Below are positions 1-8,514 of a stretch of 19,860 nucleotides of DNA, in pieces (position 1 is the first letter of the stretch; the number at the start of each line of letters is the position of its first letter). Made by a program: the position numbers and the translations under genes. The stretch is taken from contig CAYSSL010000008.1 of NCBI GenBank assembly GCA_964433715.1, positions 1 to 19,860 on the forward strand, read 5' to 3'. Below the pieces are notes generated by a model. It made no database searches. It was not told the origin of the DNA and saw only the letters and a list, made by a program, of their open reading frames with translations. The stretch comes from XYD1-FULL-44-32 sp964433715. GTDB lineage: Bacteria; Patescibacteriota; Minisyncoccia; Phycocordibacterales; XYD1-FULL-46-19.

Positions 1-552
1 CGACCTTTGCGGGAAAAAGATATTATCGTGTCTATTTTTACCCCAGACTTGGGGTTAATTCATGCGTCTGTTCGTTCGGCGAGGGATATTCGTTCTAAGT
101 TGCGTCCCCACGCTAGTCGCTACAGTCTAGTGAAAGTCAGTTTAATAAGAGGTAGAGAGTATTGGAAAGTGGTCGGTTTGGAAACTCTTGATCTAATGCA
201 TCCTATCTGGAGCCAGCGTGATCTAGCTGTGCCAGCGGCTCGCCTGTACGCTCTTTTGGAGCGACTGGTTGGCGGTGAAGAAGCTGCTCCTGAGCTCTAT
301 TATGATTTTGCTGCTCTTTTGCGGCTAATGGGTGTTCTACCAGTAGAAGAGCGGGCCAAGTGGGCTCAAAATTTGGAGTGTATTGCGGTTTTGCGTATTT
401 TAAATCGATCGGGATACTTGCCACGGATACCACTTATTGAACCTTTTATTGATCCACCAGAAGTAGACGAGGCGTTGGTTCGAGCCATTAGTCCAATCCG
501 ACTAGAAGCTATTAAGACGATCAATCGAGCTTTTGATGATGCCAATGTCTAG
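1..552 (+). CDS. recO: DNA repair protein RecO, 5' end missing
   Basis: This is the C-terminal part of RecO, which helps load RecA on SSB-coated single strands in the RecFOR pathway. The frame is open from the first base (R-P-L-R-E-K-D), so the gene begins upstream of the window. The TTG at base 7 is an internal codon, not a start. The visible start matches the RecO N-terminal OB-fold pattern (REKDIIVSIFTPDLGLIHA, then a lysine/arginine-rich stretch). A mostly helical C-terminal domain follows. I see no zinc-binding cysteine cluster; the only cysteine is in NLECIAVL. RecA and SSB, its functional partners, are encoded elsewhere in this window. The stop codon lies only a few bases before the promoter of the next gene. 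The family call is confident; the full length cannot be judged. Confidence 0.85.
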   Translation, partial: RPLREKDIIVSIFTPDLGLIHASVRSARDIRSKLRPHASRYSLVKVSLIRGREYWKVVGLETLDLMHPIWSQRDLAVPAARLYALLERLVGGEEAAPELYYDFAALLRLMGVLPVEERAKWAQNLECIAVLRILNRSGYLPRIPLIEPFIDPPEVDEALVRAISPIRLEAIKTINRAFDDANV

Positions 553-567
553 TTGAGCCTTAGTTTG

Positions 568-576
568 TGCTATAAT
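568..576 (+). promoter_or_regulatory. Extended -10 promoter abutting the start codon at 583
   Basis: The sequence TGCTATAAT has a perfect -10 hexamer (571-576) preceded by the TGn extension. No good -35 lies 16-18 nt upstream. Transcription would be expected to start 6-7 nt after the hexamer, which is the A of the ATG at 583. The predicted mRNA is therefore leaderless. Confidence 0.6.
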
Positions 577-582
577 TTTTCT

Positions 583-2487
583 ATGGCCGAAGCGGAGGAA
601 CCCAATCGTCTTGATGAGATAGAAAAAAAACTATACCGCCGGGACGCTCTGTCTGGGCATTTGTCGCGCACCGAGCTTCATGGGCGGTTTAAAAATATAA
701 AAGATGGGTGGGGAGAACCTGACCTACCTGCAGATAGTAATAAAAATATGTCCAATTCATTTTTAGCCAAGCTTTTGATTTTTGCGATTATCTTTTTTAT
801 TGGCACATTAGCCATTGCTGGCTTTGTGATTTATCGGGGAAGCAATCAAATTTCTGGCAATAATATTGATTTGGACATTAAGGGACCAGTGGCTGTTCGG
901 GCGGGAGACGAGACTTCCCTTCAGATAATAATTGGAAATCGCAATTCTACTGGGTTACAAAATGTTAAATTAATCATAGAATATCCGACCGATACCAAGC
1001 GTGCCAGTTCTACTTTGGAAAATTTAGCGCGAGAAATTATAGACATTGGCGCTGTTGACTCTGGTGAAGCGGTCAGAAAAACGGTAAAAGCGATGTATTT
1101 CGGGGCCGAAAAGGAGGATAAAAAAGTCTTGGCCAAGTTAGAATATCGGGTGCCGGGGTCTAATGCTCTCTATACCAAAGAGGCTGATACTCATTTTACT
1201 ATTAGTGCTCCGCCAGTAAATTTAGCGGTCAATATTCCACCGGAAGCGCCCGCGGGTGAAGAGATAAAACTTGCTATCACTCTTACACCTAAAGCTGTCG
1301 ATCTCTCTGGTCCTACACTTGTAACTGTTGACTATCCTAGCGGTTTTGACTTTATTTCGGCTGATATTGAGCCGACTTTTGGTGATAATATTTGGCTTTG
1401 GGAGCAAATGGAGACAGGTAAGGATATTTCCTTTAATATTGTGGGAAAAATAAATGGTTTACCTAACGATCGTAAATCTTTTAAGATTTCCGCTGGATCG
1501 CAAGATCCGATTGGGGAAGATACGATTGATTTTGTTTACAATGAAGTTTTTAAGACAGTTGTTTTAGAAGAGCCGTTTGTAGTCGTTTCGCTTAAAATAA
1601 ATGGTAGTGATACTAATGGCCAAGTGGTCGGTGGAGCCGAAGCTGTGCGGGTTGATATTGATTGGGTAAACAATTTATCAACTTCGGTTAGTGATGCTTC
1701 TATTGAGTTGGTTCTAAACGGTGAAGCTTTAGATAAAGCACGAGTGACTCCGGGCCGTGGTTATTATCAAACTTCACGTGATATTATCACTTGGACCAAA
1801 AACAACGAACCTAAGCTCGCCATAATTGAACCGAGCGAAAAAGATTCCACTAGTTTTTCTTTTTATACTAAAGATCTTTCGGCCGCCGCTTTGGCTTCGG
1901 TCAGAGATCCAATGGTTAATTTCAGTTTAATTCTAAAGGGGACACGTACTTCAGAGGGTTTTGCGGGTGAAGAAATAAAAACCACCGTGGTTAAAAATAT
2001 TAGACTTCGATCGCTGGTCCGTTTTTCAGACGAATCTTTATATCGCACCGGTGTTATTCAAAATACTGGACCACTACCACCCAAAGTGGGGAGTGAGACT
2101 ACTTATACTATCGTATGGTCTATTTTGAATTCATCCAATACCCTTAGAGAGACTGTAGTAAAAACAATACTACCACCTTATGTTTCTTGGAAAAATATTA
2201 AAAAGCCAGAGGCTGAAAATATAACCTTTAATCCAACTAGTCGTGAATTAGTCTGGGATATTGGTCGCTTGTCACCCGGTAGTAGTGCTCGCCAAGTATC
2301 TTTCCAAGTGGGAGTGATTCCAGAGTTGTCCCAAGTTAGAAAAGCCCTATCTTTAACGGGGCCAGCTACTTTAAAGGCATTTGACACTTTTACCGAAACA
2401 GTGATACAAGAGAAGACAAAAGGGGTTGATACTAATCTATCTACCGAACCCGGTTTTTCAGTTTTAAACAGTCAGGTGGTCCAATAA
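583..2487 (+). CDS. Single-pass membrane protein with extracellular Ig/DUF11-like beta domains
   Basis: Function is not recognised. The 634-residue protein has a charged cytoplasmic N-terminus (about 1-60), one strong membrane segment (about 62-84, FLAKLLIFAIIFFIGTLAIA) and a long outer part. The outer part looks like tandem beta-sandwich modules, with repeated phrases such as GPVAVRAGDE, PPEAPAGEEIKL and TGPLPPKVGSETTYTIVW. The last module resembles DUF11/CARDB-type surface repeats (the NTG/PG-SS phrases and the LVWDIGRLSPGSS pattern). An in-frame TTG at 553 was rejected as start because it lies upstream of the -10 element; ATG 583 opens MAEAEEPNRL. It sits between recO and glyQS on the same strand. 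Topology (N-in, bulk outside) and a cell-surface role are inferred from the single anchor and domain style; no catalytic motif is visible. Confidence 0.7.
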   Translation: MAEAEEPNRLDEIEKKLYRRDALSGHLSRTELHGRFKNIKDGWGEPDLPADSNKNMSNSFLAKLLIFAIIFFIGTLAIAGFVIYRGSNQISGNNIDLDIKGPVAVRAGDETSLQIIIGNRNSTGLQNVKLIIEYPTDTKRASSTLENLAREIIDIGAVDSGEAVRKTVKAMYFGAEKEDKKVLAKLEYRVPGSNALYTKEADTHFTISAPPVNLAVNIPPEAPAGEEIKLAITLTPKAVDLSGPTLVTVDYPSGFDFISADIEPTFGDNIWLWEQMETGKDISFNIVGKINGLPNDRKSFKISAGSQDPIGEDTIDFVYNEVFKTVVLEEPFVVVSLKINGSDTNGQVVGGAEAVRVDIDWVNNLSTSVSDASIELVLNGEALDKARVTPGRGYYQTSRDIITWTKNNEPKLAIIEPSEKDSTSFSFYTKDLSAAALASVRDPMVNFSLILKGTRTSEGFAGEEIKTTVVKNIRLRSLVRFSDESLYRTGVIQNTGPLPPKVGSETTYTIVWSILNSSNTLRETVVKTILPPYVSWKNIKKPEAENITFNPTSRELVWDIGRLSPGSSARQVSFQVGVIPELSQVRKALSLTGPATLKAFDTFTETVIQEKTKGVDTNLSTEPGFSVLNSQVVQ

Positions 2488-2497
2488 CTATTAATTT

Positions 2498-3805
2498 ATG
2501 CCGATTGAACAAAATGTAACAATGGAAAAGGTCGTGAGTTTAGCCAAAAGGCGAGGCTTTATTTATCAGGGCTCCGAAATATATGGCGGGTTAGCTGGTA
2601 GTTGGGACTACGGCCCATTGGGCGTGGCACTAAAAAATAATATTAAGAATTTGTGGTGGAAACGGTTTGTTTTGGACCGAGAAGATATGTATGGTTTTGA
2701 CGCCGCTATTTTAATGAATCAAGAGGTGTGGAAATCTAGTGGTCATGTAGGGGGTTTTTCGGACCCGTTGGTAGAGTGCACTAAATGTAAAAAAAGATTT
2801 AGAGCCGATCATTTGGATGATAAAACTAAATGTCCAGATTGTGGGTCTGCGCTAGGTGAAGAAAAACAATTTAATATGATGTTTAAAACATTAGTTGGAG
2901 CCACTGAAGATGAATCGGCGGTGTCTTATTTGCGACCAGAAACAGCTCAAGGTATGTTTGTAAATTTTAAAAATGTTTTAGATTCTTTTCATCCTAAATT
3001 ACCGTTTGGTTTGGCTCAAATTGGCAAGGCTTTTCGTAATGAAATTGCTCCACGTGATTTCCTTTTTCGTACTCGTGAGTTTGAACAGATGGAAATAGAA
3101 TATTTTGTTAAGCCAGAAGATTGGCAGCGGGCGTTTGAAGAGTTGCAAGGAGAGGTCCACTCCTTTACTAAGGATATTGGGTTAACGGTGGATAAAATAC
3201 ATGAACTTGAAGTGGCAGATGGTGACCGAGCCCATTATTCTAAGAGGACAATTGATTTTGAATTTGATTATCCATTTGGGCGTAAAGAATTGTATGGCTT
3301 GGCTTATCGGACCGATTTTGATTTATCTGCTCACACCGCTGGGAGCAAGGTAGACATTTCCTATTTTGACGAAGAAACAAAACAGCGTTTTGTTCCTCAT
3401 GTCATTGAACCGTCGTTTGGGGTAGATCGGACAGTGCTAGCGGTTTTAACCGATGCCTATACTGAAGATGAAATGGGTGGTGAAGTCCGGTCATATTTAA
3501 AATTAAACAAAGCGGTAGCTCCCATTAAAGCCGCCGTTTTCCCTTTACTTAAAAATAAACCAGAATTGGTCGCCAAAGCCCGAGAGATTTATCTTGCCCT
3601 GAAAAAAGACATTGGAGCCGTTGTTTTTGATGACAATGGCAATATTGGTAAGCGCTACCGCCGTCAAGACGAAATTGGGACCCCGGTCTGTATTACGGTA
3701 GATTTTGACACTTTAGAGGACAACACTGTCACGGTGCGAGATCGGGATACTGGCGCTCAGGAACGAGTTCCTGTAGCAGGCCTTTCCGCTTATATCTCAA
3801 AATAA
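2498..3805 (+). CDS. glyQS: Glycyl-tRNA synthetase, single-chain (alpha2, GlyQS) type
   Basis: Charges tRNA-Gly with glycine using ATP. The 435-residue length and sequence fit the single-polypeptide dimeric class found in Gram-positives, archaea and eukaryotes, not the alpha2beta2 GlyQ/GlyS pair. Visible features are the N-terminal class II core (GFIYQGSEIYGGLAGSWDYG), a zinc ribbon with cysteines at about 94, 97, 112 and 115 (CTKC, CPDC), and motif 2 (GKAFRNEIAPRDFLFRTREF, about 176-195). Motif 3 follows (IEPSFGVDRTVLAVL), and the C-terminal anticodon-binding domain contains GKRYRRQDEIGTP. The ATG lies 10 nt after the preceding stop with only AT-rich sequence before it; a second in-frame ATG (2522) is possible but would trim the N-terminus. 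It probably shares a transcript with the upstream surface-protein gene. Confidence 0.95.
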   Translation: MPIEQNVTMEKVVSLAKRRGFIYQGSEIYGGLAGSWDYGPLGVALKNNIKNLWWKRFVLDREDMYGFDAAILMNQEVWKSSGHVGGFSDPLVECTKCKKRFRADHLDDKTKCPDCGSALGEEKQFNMMFKTLVGATEDESAVSYLRPETAQGMFVNFKNVLDSFHPKLPFGLAQIGKAFRNEIAPRDFLFRTREFEQMEIEYFVKPEDWQRAFEELQGEVHSFTKDIGLTVDKIHELEVADGDRAHYSKRTIDFEFDYPFGRKELYGLAYRTDFDLSAHTAGSKVDISYFDEETKQRFVPHVIEPSFGVDRTVLAVLTDAYTEDEMGGEVRSYLKLNKAVAPIKAAVFPLLKNKPELVAKAREIYLALKKDIGAVVFDDNGNIGKRYRRQDEIGTPVCITVDFDTLEDNTVTVRDRDTGAQERVPVAGLSAYISK

Positions 3806-3844
3806 TCTTTCCCGAATTGAATCTATCGGGGGAGTGTAGTACGA

Positions 3845-3850
3845 TACAAT
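3845..3850 (+). promoter_or_regulatory. -10 element (TACAAT) close to the start at 3859
   Basis: TACAAT ends 8 nt before the ATG of the permease gene, so transcription would begin within one or two bases of that ATG. No convincing -35 stands at 16-18 nt. The nearest TTGAAT (3817-3822) is 22 nt away, which is too far for a standard promoter. Confidence 0.4.
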
Positions 3851-3858
3851 CACCTAAT

Positions 3859-4929
3859 ATGTCTCAGACCCCAGCCACTCAGCAGCTTGTAATATCTACC
3901 GGTACTATCATTAGAACCGTTTTTGTTTTAGTGATAGCTTTTTTGTTGTACCTTCTCCTTGATCTTGTGTTGATAGTTTTAACGTCGGTTGTTATAGCTT
4001 CGGCGGTAGAACCGGCCACTAGGTGGTTCGGCCGTTATCGTATACCACGAGTACTGGCGGTAATATTTATCTATTTACTCGCCTTTATTTTGATTGTTGG
4101 CTTTGTTTATATTTTTGTTCCACCACTTTTTGTAGACATAACCCAGCTTTCAATTGCTTTACCCGACAACGCTCTAGACGTACCTCTCTTGGAGAGACTG
4201 GCTCCACTCTCGGCCATTTCCGGAGATTTCTTCCCCGGTCTTTCCATTGAGGCTATGCTTGCAGACCTACAGTCAATGCTCGCCAATTTTTCTGGTGGTA
4301 CCTTTACCACAGCTAGCAATGTTTTTGGCGGAGCTTTTAGTTTTATCCTTATTATGGTTATTTCCTTCTATTTAGCGGTTCAAGATCGAGGTATTGAAAA
4401 TTTTCTTCGCATAATAGTACCCTTGCGTTACGAATCATACGTCGTAGATTTGTGGAAAAGATCACAATATAAAATTGGTCAATGGATGAAAGGTCAGCTT
4501 TTGCTGGGACTAATTGTTGGCGTTTTGGTCTACCTCGGTCTTACTATTTTAGGTATAAAATATGCTCTAGTCTTGGCTATTTTGGCGGCCATGTTTGAGC
4601 TTATACCAATTTTTGGACCCGTCTTATCTGCTATTCCAGCGGTATTTTTGGGGTTTGCTACTAGTCCTACGGCTGGTCTAATGGTAATTGGCCTTTATGT
4701 TATTATTCAACAGTTTGAAAATCATCTTATTTATCCGTTGGTAGTTAAGAAAATAGTGGGCGTGCCAGCCATTATTGTTATTTTAGCTTTAATTGTGGCT
4801 GGCCAACTGGCTGGATTTTTGGGGATTATCTTGGCCGTACCGGCCGCCACCGTGATTATGGAGCTAGCCCATGATGCCGAGAGACGAAAGTTGAATGTTC
4901 AGTCCACACGTTCAGAAAACGCCGCTTAA
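3859..4929 (+). CDS. AI-2E family transporter (PerM/TqsA-like permease)
   Basis: A 356-residue polytopic inner-membrane protein of the AI-2E transporter family (PF01594), whose members include the AI-2 exporter TqsA and sodium/proton-type antiporters; the substrate here is unknown. About eight membrane segments are visible: two near residues 18-50, one near 63-86, one near 165-185, and several packed between 220 and 345. The family signature occurs at FELIPIFGPVLSAIPAV, followed by the ENHLIYPLVV motif before the last two helices. The start was placed at the ATG at 3859 (MSQTPATQQL). The upstream in-frame TTG at 3817 would add 14 residues with no family character and lies upstream of the -10 element. 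It is separated from metG by 4 nt, so the two are probably cotranscribed. Confidence 0.88.
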   Translation: MSQTPATQQLVISTGTIIRTVFVLVIAFLLYLLLDLVLIVLTSVVIASAVEPATRWFGRYRIPRVLAVIFIYLLAFILIVGFVYIFVPPLFVDITQLSIALPDNALDVPLLERLAPLSAISGDFFPGLSIEAMLADLQSMLANFSGGTFTTASNVFGGAFSFILIMVISFYLAVQDRGIENFLRIIVPLRYESYVVDLWKRSQYKIGQWMKGQLLLGLIVGVLVYLGLTILGIKYALVLAILAAMFELIPIFGPVLSAIPAVFLGFATSPTAGLMVIGLYVIIQQFENHLIYPLVVKKIVGVPAIIVILALIVAGQLAGFLGIILAVPAATVIMELAHDAERRKLNVQSTRSENAA

Positions 4930-4933
4930 TTTT

Positions 4934-6379
4934 ATGTCCAAAAAGACTTTTTATATCACGACGACTTTGCCGTACGTGAATGCTGAACCGCATATTGGTT
5001 TTGCAATGGAGCTGGTGCGGGCCGATATTATTGCCCGTTATCAAAAATTAATGGGCCAAGAAGTATTTTTTAATACTGGGACCGACGAACACGGTCAAAA
5101 AATATATCAAAAAGCGGTTGAAGCGGGGGAGGAGCCCCAAACTTATGTTGATGGTTACGCAGCCAAATTTAAAGCCCTCATTCCACTTTTAGGAATTTCC
5201 AGTGATATAAATTTTATTCGAACGACCGATAGACATCATGTTGAAGCGGCCCAAGAATTTTGGCGTCAGGTTGATCAAAATGGTTTTATTTACAAAAAAC
5301 AATATGAGACTAAATATTGTATTGGTTGTGAGCTAGAAAAGACTGATTCTGAGCTTGAAAATGGTCGGTGTCCAATTCATCCCGACAAAGAAATAGAATT
5401 GCGCGCCGAAGAAAATTATTTTTTCAAATATTCAGCTTTTGAGGAGCAACTACTTGATTTATACGAGAAAAATCCCAATTTGGTTACACCGGATTTTCGC
5501 TTCAATGAAATAAAAAGTTTTGTCAAAAGTGGTTTGCGAGATTTTAGTATTTCGCGCTTAAAAACTAAAATGCCGTGGGGGATAGCGGTGCCAAATGACC
5601 CAGATCAGGTTATGTATGTTTGGTTTGATGCCCTAGTAAATTATATTTCCGCTATTGGCTGGCCTAATGATGAGACTAAATTTAAAAAGTGGGGAGCAGA
5701 GTCTGGTGGTATGGTGCAATATGCCGGTAAAGACAATTTACGACCGCAGGCGGGAATGTGGCAAGCCATGTTGATGGCTGCTAATTTACCACCGTCAAAA
5801 AATATTATTATTGATGGGTTTATCAATGCGGCTGATGGTCAAAAAATGTCTAAGTCGCTAGGTAATACCATAAATCCTGTCGAATTGGTGGATGAATTTG
5901 GGGTAGAGGCGGTGCGCTATTATATTGCCCGACATATTAACGATTTTGAAGACTTCGATTTTTCGCTGGAAAAAATGAAGGAATCCTATAATGCTGGTTT
6001 AGCTAATGGCTTAGGTAATTTAGTCAGTCGGATTATGAAAATGGCTTCGACTCATCTTGAGGTATCGGTTGATGTTCCGGAAAAATCCATCCCAGAAGAT
6101 TTTAAACAGGCTCTCAATAACTTTAGAATCAACGAAGCGGCTGATATTATTTGGCGTTGGATTAGTGACTTAGATAAAAGGATTCAGGCCGAAGAGCCAT
6201 TTAAACTTATAAAAAATGATCTAGAAAAGGGTAGAGTTATTATTACGGAACTGACAGTAGGGTTGTATACGATTGGGCGGATGCTTAACCCCTTAATGCC
6301 AGAGACTTCGGCAATCATCAAAAGCTTAGTGAAAGAAAATAAAATGCCCGAAGCACCACTTTTTGTCCGTAAAGATTGA
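4934..6379 (+). CDS. metG: Methionyl-tRNA synthetase
   Basis: Class I synthetase that charges both initiator and elongator tRNA-Met. At 481 residues it is a short form. The Rossmann core opens with TTLPYVNAEPHIGFA (HIGH-type motif at about 20-23). The connective peptide has a single zinc-knuckle pattern (CIGCELEKTDSELENGRCPIH), and the KMSKS loop is exact at 304-308. The helical anticodon-binding domain follows, with WRWISDLDKRIQAEEPF-like sequence. The protein stops after that domain, so the EMAP/Arc1p-like C-terminal tRNA-binding extension of longer MetRS proteins is absent. The start is the ATG at 4934, 4 nt after the permease stop. An earlier in-frame ATG at 4895 lies inside the permease gene and adds non-family residues. 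Confidence 0.96.
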   Translation: MSKKTFYITTTLPYVNAEPHIGFAMELVRADIIARYQKLMGQEVFFNTGTDEHGQKIYQKAVEAGEEPQTYVDGYAAKFKALIPLLGISSDINFIRTTDRHHVEAAQEFWRQVDQNGFIYKKQYETKYCIGCELEKTDSELENGRCPIHPDKEIELRAEENYFFKYSAFEEQLLDLYEKNPNLVTPDFRFNEIKSFVKSGLRDFSISRLKTKMPWGIAVPNDPDQVMYVWFDALVNYISAIGWPNDETKFKKWGAESGGMVQYAGKDNLRPQAGMWQAMLMAANLPPSKNIIIDGFINAADGQKMSKSLGNTINPVELVDEFGVEAVRYYIARHINDFEDFDFSLEKMKESYNAGLANGLGNLVSRIMKMASTHLEVSVDVPEKSIPEDFKQALNNFRINEAADIIWRWISDLDKRIQAEEPFKLIKNDLEKGRVIITELTVGLYTIGRMLNPLMPETSAIIKSLVKENKMPEAPLFVRKD

Positions 6380-6383
6380 AGTT

Positions 6384-7223
6384 ATGGCTGAACCTAAATT
6401 TATCGATGCTCATGCCCATGTTAACTTCGCTGCATTTGATGGTGATCGGGAAGAGGTGATAAAGAAAACTTTATCTGATGGGGTATGGATGATAAATGTT
6501 GGGACCCAGTCTGATACCTCAAAAAGTGCAATTGAATTGGCGGAAAAATATGAAGAGGGTGTATATGCCATTGTTGGTTTACATCCAGTTCATACTGCTA
6601 AGTCGTATCACGACGAAGCTGAGCTGGGCGAGGGGGGGAAAGCCTTTACTTCACGCGGTGAAGATTTTGACGTGGCCGTTTATGAAAAACTAGCTCGCCA
6701 CCCGAAAGTGGTTGGTATTGGCGAATGTGGTTTAGATTATTTTAGAATTGGCGGTGAGGAAGAAAAAGTAAGACAGAAGGAAATTTTTAAGCAGCAAATT
6801 GAATTAGCTATCAAGGTTGATAAACCACTAATGTTGCATATTCGCAACGCTTACCAAGATGCCCTGTCTATTCTTGGTTCTTATGCCTCAATTAATAATT
6901 CTCGTTTGCGGGGAGATGTTCACTTTTTTGCTGGTACTATTGCCGAGGCTAAATCGTTTCTTGATTTAGGATTTACTATATCTTTTACGGGGGTTATTAC
7001 TTTTGCCAAAGAGTATGAGGAGTTGATTAAATTTGTTCCTCTCAATAAAATTTTAATTGAGACTGACTGTCCCTACGTTACACCGGCCCCTTATCGGGGT
7101 AAAAGAAATGAACCCCTGTATGTGGCGGAAGTGGCCCAAAAAATAGCCGATATAAAAGGCCTTTCGGTGGAGGAGGTTGGGCGTCAAACCGTTGAAAACA
7201 CTAGGTCTTTGTTTGGTTTTTAG
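6384..7223 (+). CDS. tatD: TatD family metal-dependent hydrolase (putative DNase)
   Basis: A 279-residue TIM-barrel metallohydrolase of the TatD/YcfH/YabD family; characterised relatives are Mg-dependent 3'-5' DNases. The metal-site residues are in place: H10 and H12 in DAHAH, E114 in GIGECGLDYF, H152 in MLHIRN, H180 in DVHFFAGT, and D228 in IETDCPYVTP. The length is normal for the family. It follows metG with a 4-nt gap. A metG-tatD pair is common in bacteria, and in many of them the order continues with ksgA or rnmV, neither of which is here. The ATG at 6384 was preferred to an in-frame TTG inside the metG end (6363). The physiological substrate is not shown by the sequence. Confidence 0.92.
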   Translation: MAEPKFIDAHAHVNFAAFDGDREEVIKKTLSDGVWMINVGTQSDTSKSAIELAEKYEEGVYAIVGLHPVHTAKSYHDEAELGEGGKAFTSRGEDFDVAVYEKLARHPKVVGIGECGLDYFRIGGEEEKVRQKEIFKQQIELAIKVDKPLMLHIRNAYQDALSILGSYASINNSRLRGDVHFFAGTIAEAKSFLDLGFTISFTGVITFAKEYEELIKFVPLNKILIETDCPYVTPAPYRGKRNEPLYVAEVAQKIADIKGLSVEEVGRQTVENTRSLFGF

Positions 7224-7228
7224 ACTTT

Positions 7229-7257
7229 TTGACATTTCCGTGGCCTTCTGATAGGAT
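7229..7257 (+). promoter_or_regulatory. Strong sigma70-type promoter of the rpsF-ssb-rpsR operon
   Basis: A perfect TTGACA (-35, 7229-7234) is followed by a 17-nt spacer and TAGGAT (-10, 7252-7257), with the TGn extension at 7249-7251. It is the best consensus promoter in the window. The predicted start falls at about 7264, only 3-4 nt before the rpsF ATG. Confidence 0.8.
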
Positions 7258-7267
7258 ACCCGTACAT

Positions 7268-7780
7268 ATGGCAGAAGAACAAGTTTTAGATTTAGATAAA
7301 AAAGACCCGAAAGTCTATGAAATAGGCTATTTGTTGGTTCCCTTTGTTGGTGAAGCTGAAAAAGATTCTACCGTTAAGAAGGAAATAATTTCCGTCATTG
7401 AAAAGCGAGGCGGTAAGCTAATGAGCGAAATTGCTCCTTCTATGCGCAAGCTGGCTTACTCCATCAGAAAGATGATTAATAACAAATATAGTGTTTTTCG
7501 CGATGGTTATTTTGGGGCGGTGAAGTTTGAACTAAATCCAGCTGAGACCGCTGAGTTAAATAAGGATCTTTTCAAATCAGATTCTATTATCCGCTTTTTA
7601 TTACTGGAAACCGATCGGGCGGGTGAGCTAAAACTTCGTATGCCAACCTCTTCTCGAATGATCACCACTCCTGTTTTTGCTAAGCCAAACCCAGTGGAGA
7701 CGGAAAAAGCTCCAGCCCCAGAGTCGACGGAAAAGGCGATTGATAAAGAAATTGACGATCTTCTGGTAACCTCTTCCTAA
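7268..7780 (+). CDS. rpsF: Small ribosomal subunit protein bS6, with long C-terminal extension
   Basis: bS6 binds the central domain of 16S rRNA as a dimer with bS18. The ferredoxin-like core covers roughly residues 14-120 (KVYEIGYLLVP, KKEIISVIEKRGGKL, MRKLAYSIRKMINNKYSVF, SIIRFLLLETDR). At 170 residues it exceeds the usual 95-110. The extra part is an N-terminal acidic leader (MAEEQVLDLDKKDP) and a low-complexity Pro/Glu/Lys tail (about 135-170). The ATG at 7268 was chosen because it lies just downstream of the promoter; the TTG at 7229 is part of the -35 box. The gene is followed 5 nt later by ssb and then rpsR, the classic bacterial order. Confidence 0.93.
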   Translation: MAEEQVLDLDKKDPKVYEIGYLLVPFVGEAEKDSTVKKEIISVIEKRGGKLMSEIAPSMRKLAYSIRKMINNKYSVFRDGYFGAVKFELNPAETAELNKDLFKSDSIIRFLLLETDRAGELKLRMPTSSRMITTPVFAKPNPVETEKAPAPESTEKAIDKEIDDLLVTSS

Positions 7781-7785
7781 TTTTT

Positions 7786-8235
7786 ATGTATCTTAATAAG
7801 GCTATCATTATTGGAAATTTGACTCGCGACCCCGAAGAGCGTCAGTTGCCATCGGGTGCAGCGGTAACCAGCTTTAGTGTTGCCACTAATCGGGTTTGGA
7901 AAGACAAAAATGGTGCCAAGCAAGAAGATACCCAATACCACAATGTTGTAGTATTTGGACCACAGGCACGCAATTGTGCTCAGTATTTAAGAAAGGGGAG
8001 CTCGGTATTAGTAGAGGGTCGGATGCAAACCAGAAGTTGGGATGCTCCAGATGGCTCTAAAAAATATCGGACCGAAATTATCGCTGATCGGGTCCAGTTT
8101 GGTAACCGTCCGGGGACAGGAAGTCCCGACTCGCGACCAGTTGGCGATGAGCCATCTCAAGATAATGGTCGTGAAGCAGGTGAGACGATAGATTATCCAG
8201 AAGAAGAGATTAATCCAGAAGATATTCCGTTTTAA
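7786..8235 (+). CDS. ssb: Single-stranded DNA-binding protein
   Basis: A 149-residue SSB. The OB-fold covers about 1-108, with the typical opening MYLNKAIIIGNLTRDPEERQ, the mid-strand QYHNVVVFGPQARNCAQYLR and the EGRMQTRSWDAPDG segment. A flexible polar linker follows, and the acidic C-terminal tip ends in EDIPF, the recruiting peptide through which SSB binds partner proteins such as RecO. It is cotranscribed between the two ribosomal proteins, the usual arrangement. Length and tip are normal, so this should be a functional housekeeping SSB. Confidence 0.95.
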   Translation: MYLNKAIIIGNLTRDPEERQLPSGAAVTSFSVATNRVWKDKNGAKQEDTQYHNVVVFGPQARNCAQYLRKGSSVLVEGRMQTRSWDAPDGSKKYRTEIIADRVQFGNRPGTGSPDSRPVGDEPSQDNGREAGETIDYPEEEINPEDIPF

Positions 8236-8253
8236 GATTTAAAATATTTTACT

Positions 8254-8454
8254 ATGAAGCAATGTTACTTTTGTACAAATAATTTGAAGGATATTGATTA
8301 TAAGGACACCGATGTTCTTAAGGAATTTATTGATGGTCACGCCCGACTAACAAAACATCATAAGAATGCCAATTGTTCTTTGCATCAACGTAAACTGGCT
8401 CTAGCGGTAAAGCGCGCTCGCTTCCTAGCTCTTATGCCTTTTATAAACGGTTAA
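8254..8454 (+). CDS. rpsR: Small ribosomal subunit protein bS18, zinc-knuckle form
   Basis: A 66-residue bS18, the partner of bS6 on the platform of the 30S subunit. The conserved C-terminal core is clear (NCSLHQRKLALAVKRARFLA, then LMPF). An N-terminal CYFC pair (C4, C7) together with C41 and H44 forms a likely zinc site, as in other Zn-containing bS18 variants; zinc binding is inferred from spacing. Last gene of the rpsF operon, 18 nt after ssb, ending a few bases before the bidirectional terminator. Confidence 0.93.
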   Translation: MKQCYFCTNNLKDIDYKDTDVLKEFIDGHARLTKHHKNANCSLHQRKLALAVKRARFLALMPFING

Positions 8455-8457
8455 TCT

Positions 8458-8505
8458 CTCCAAACCAAAAAACACCCTCTAAAGAGGGTGTTTTTTGGTT
8501 TGGAG
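8458..8505. terminator. Bidirectional intrinsic terminator between rpsR and efp
   Basis: A perfect inverted repeat with 23-nt arms (8458-8480 and 8483-8505) and a 2-nt centre. A GC-rich inner part (CACCCTCT) is flanked by an A6 tract (8467-8472) and a T6 tract (8491-8496), so either strand gives a hairpin followed by U residues. It lies exactly between convergent rpsR (+) and efp (-). The arms continue past the T tract with GGTTTGGAG, an outer clamp also found at the other two terminators in this window. Confidence 0.93.
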
Positions 8506-8514
8506 AACTATAAG

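Noticed and set aside
553..558. TTGAGC as the -35 box for the promoter at 568-576
   Set aside because: The spacing to TATAAT is only 12 nt, too short; the TGn extension is a better explanation.
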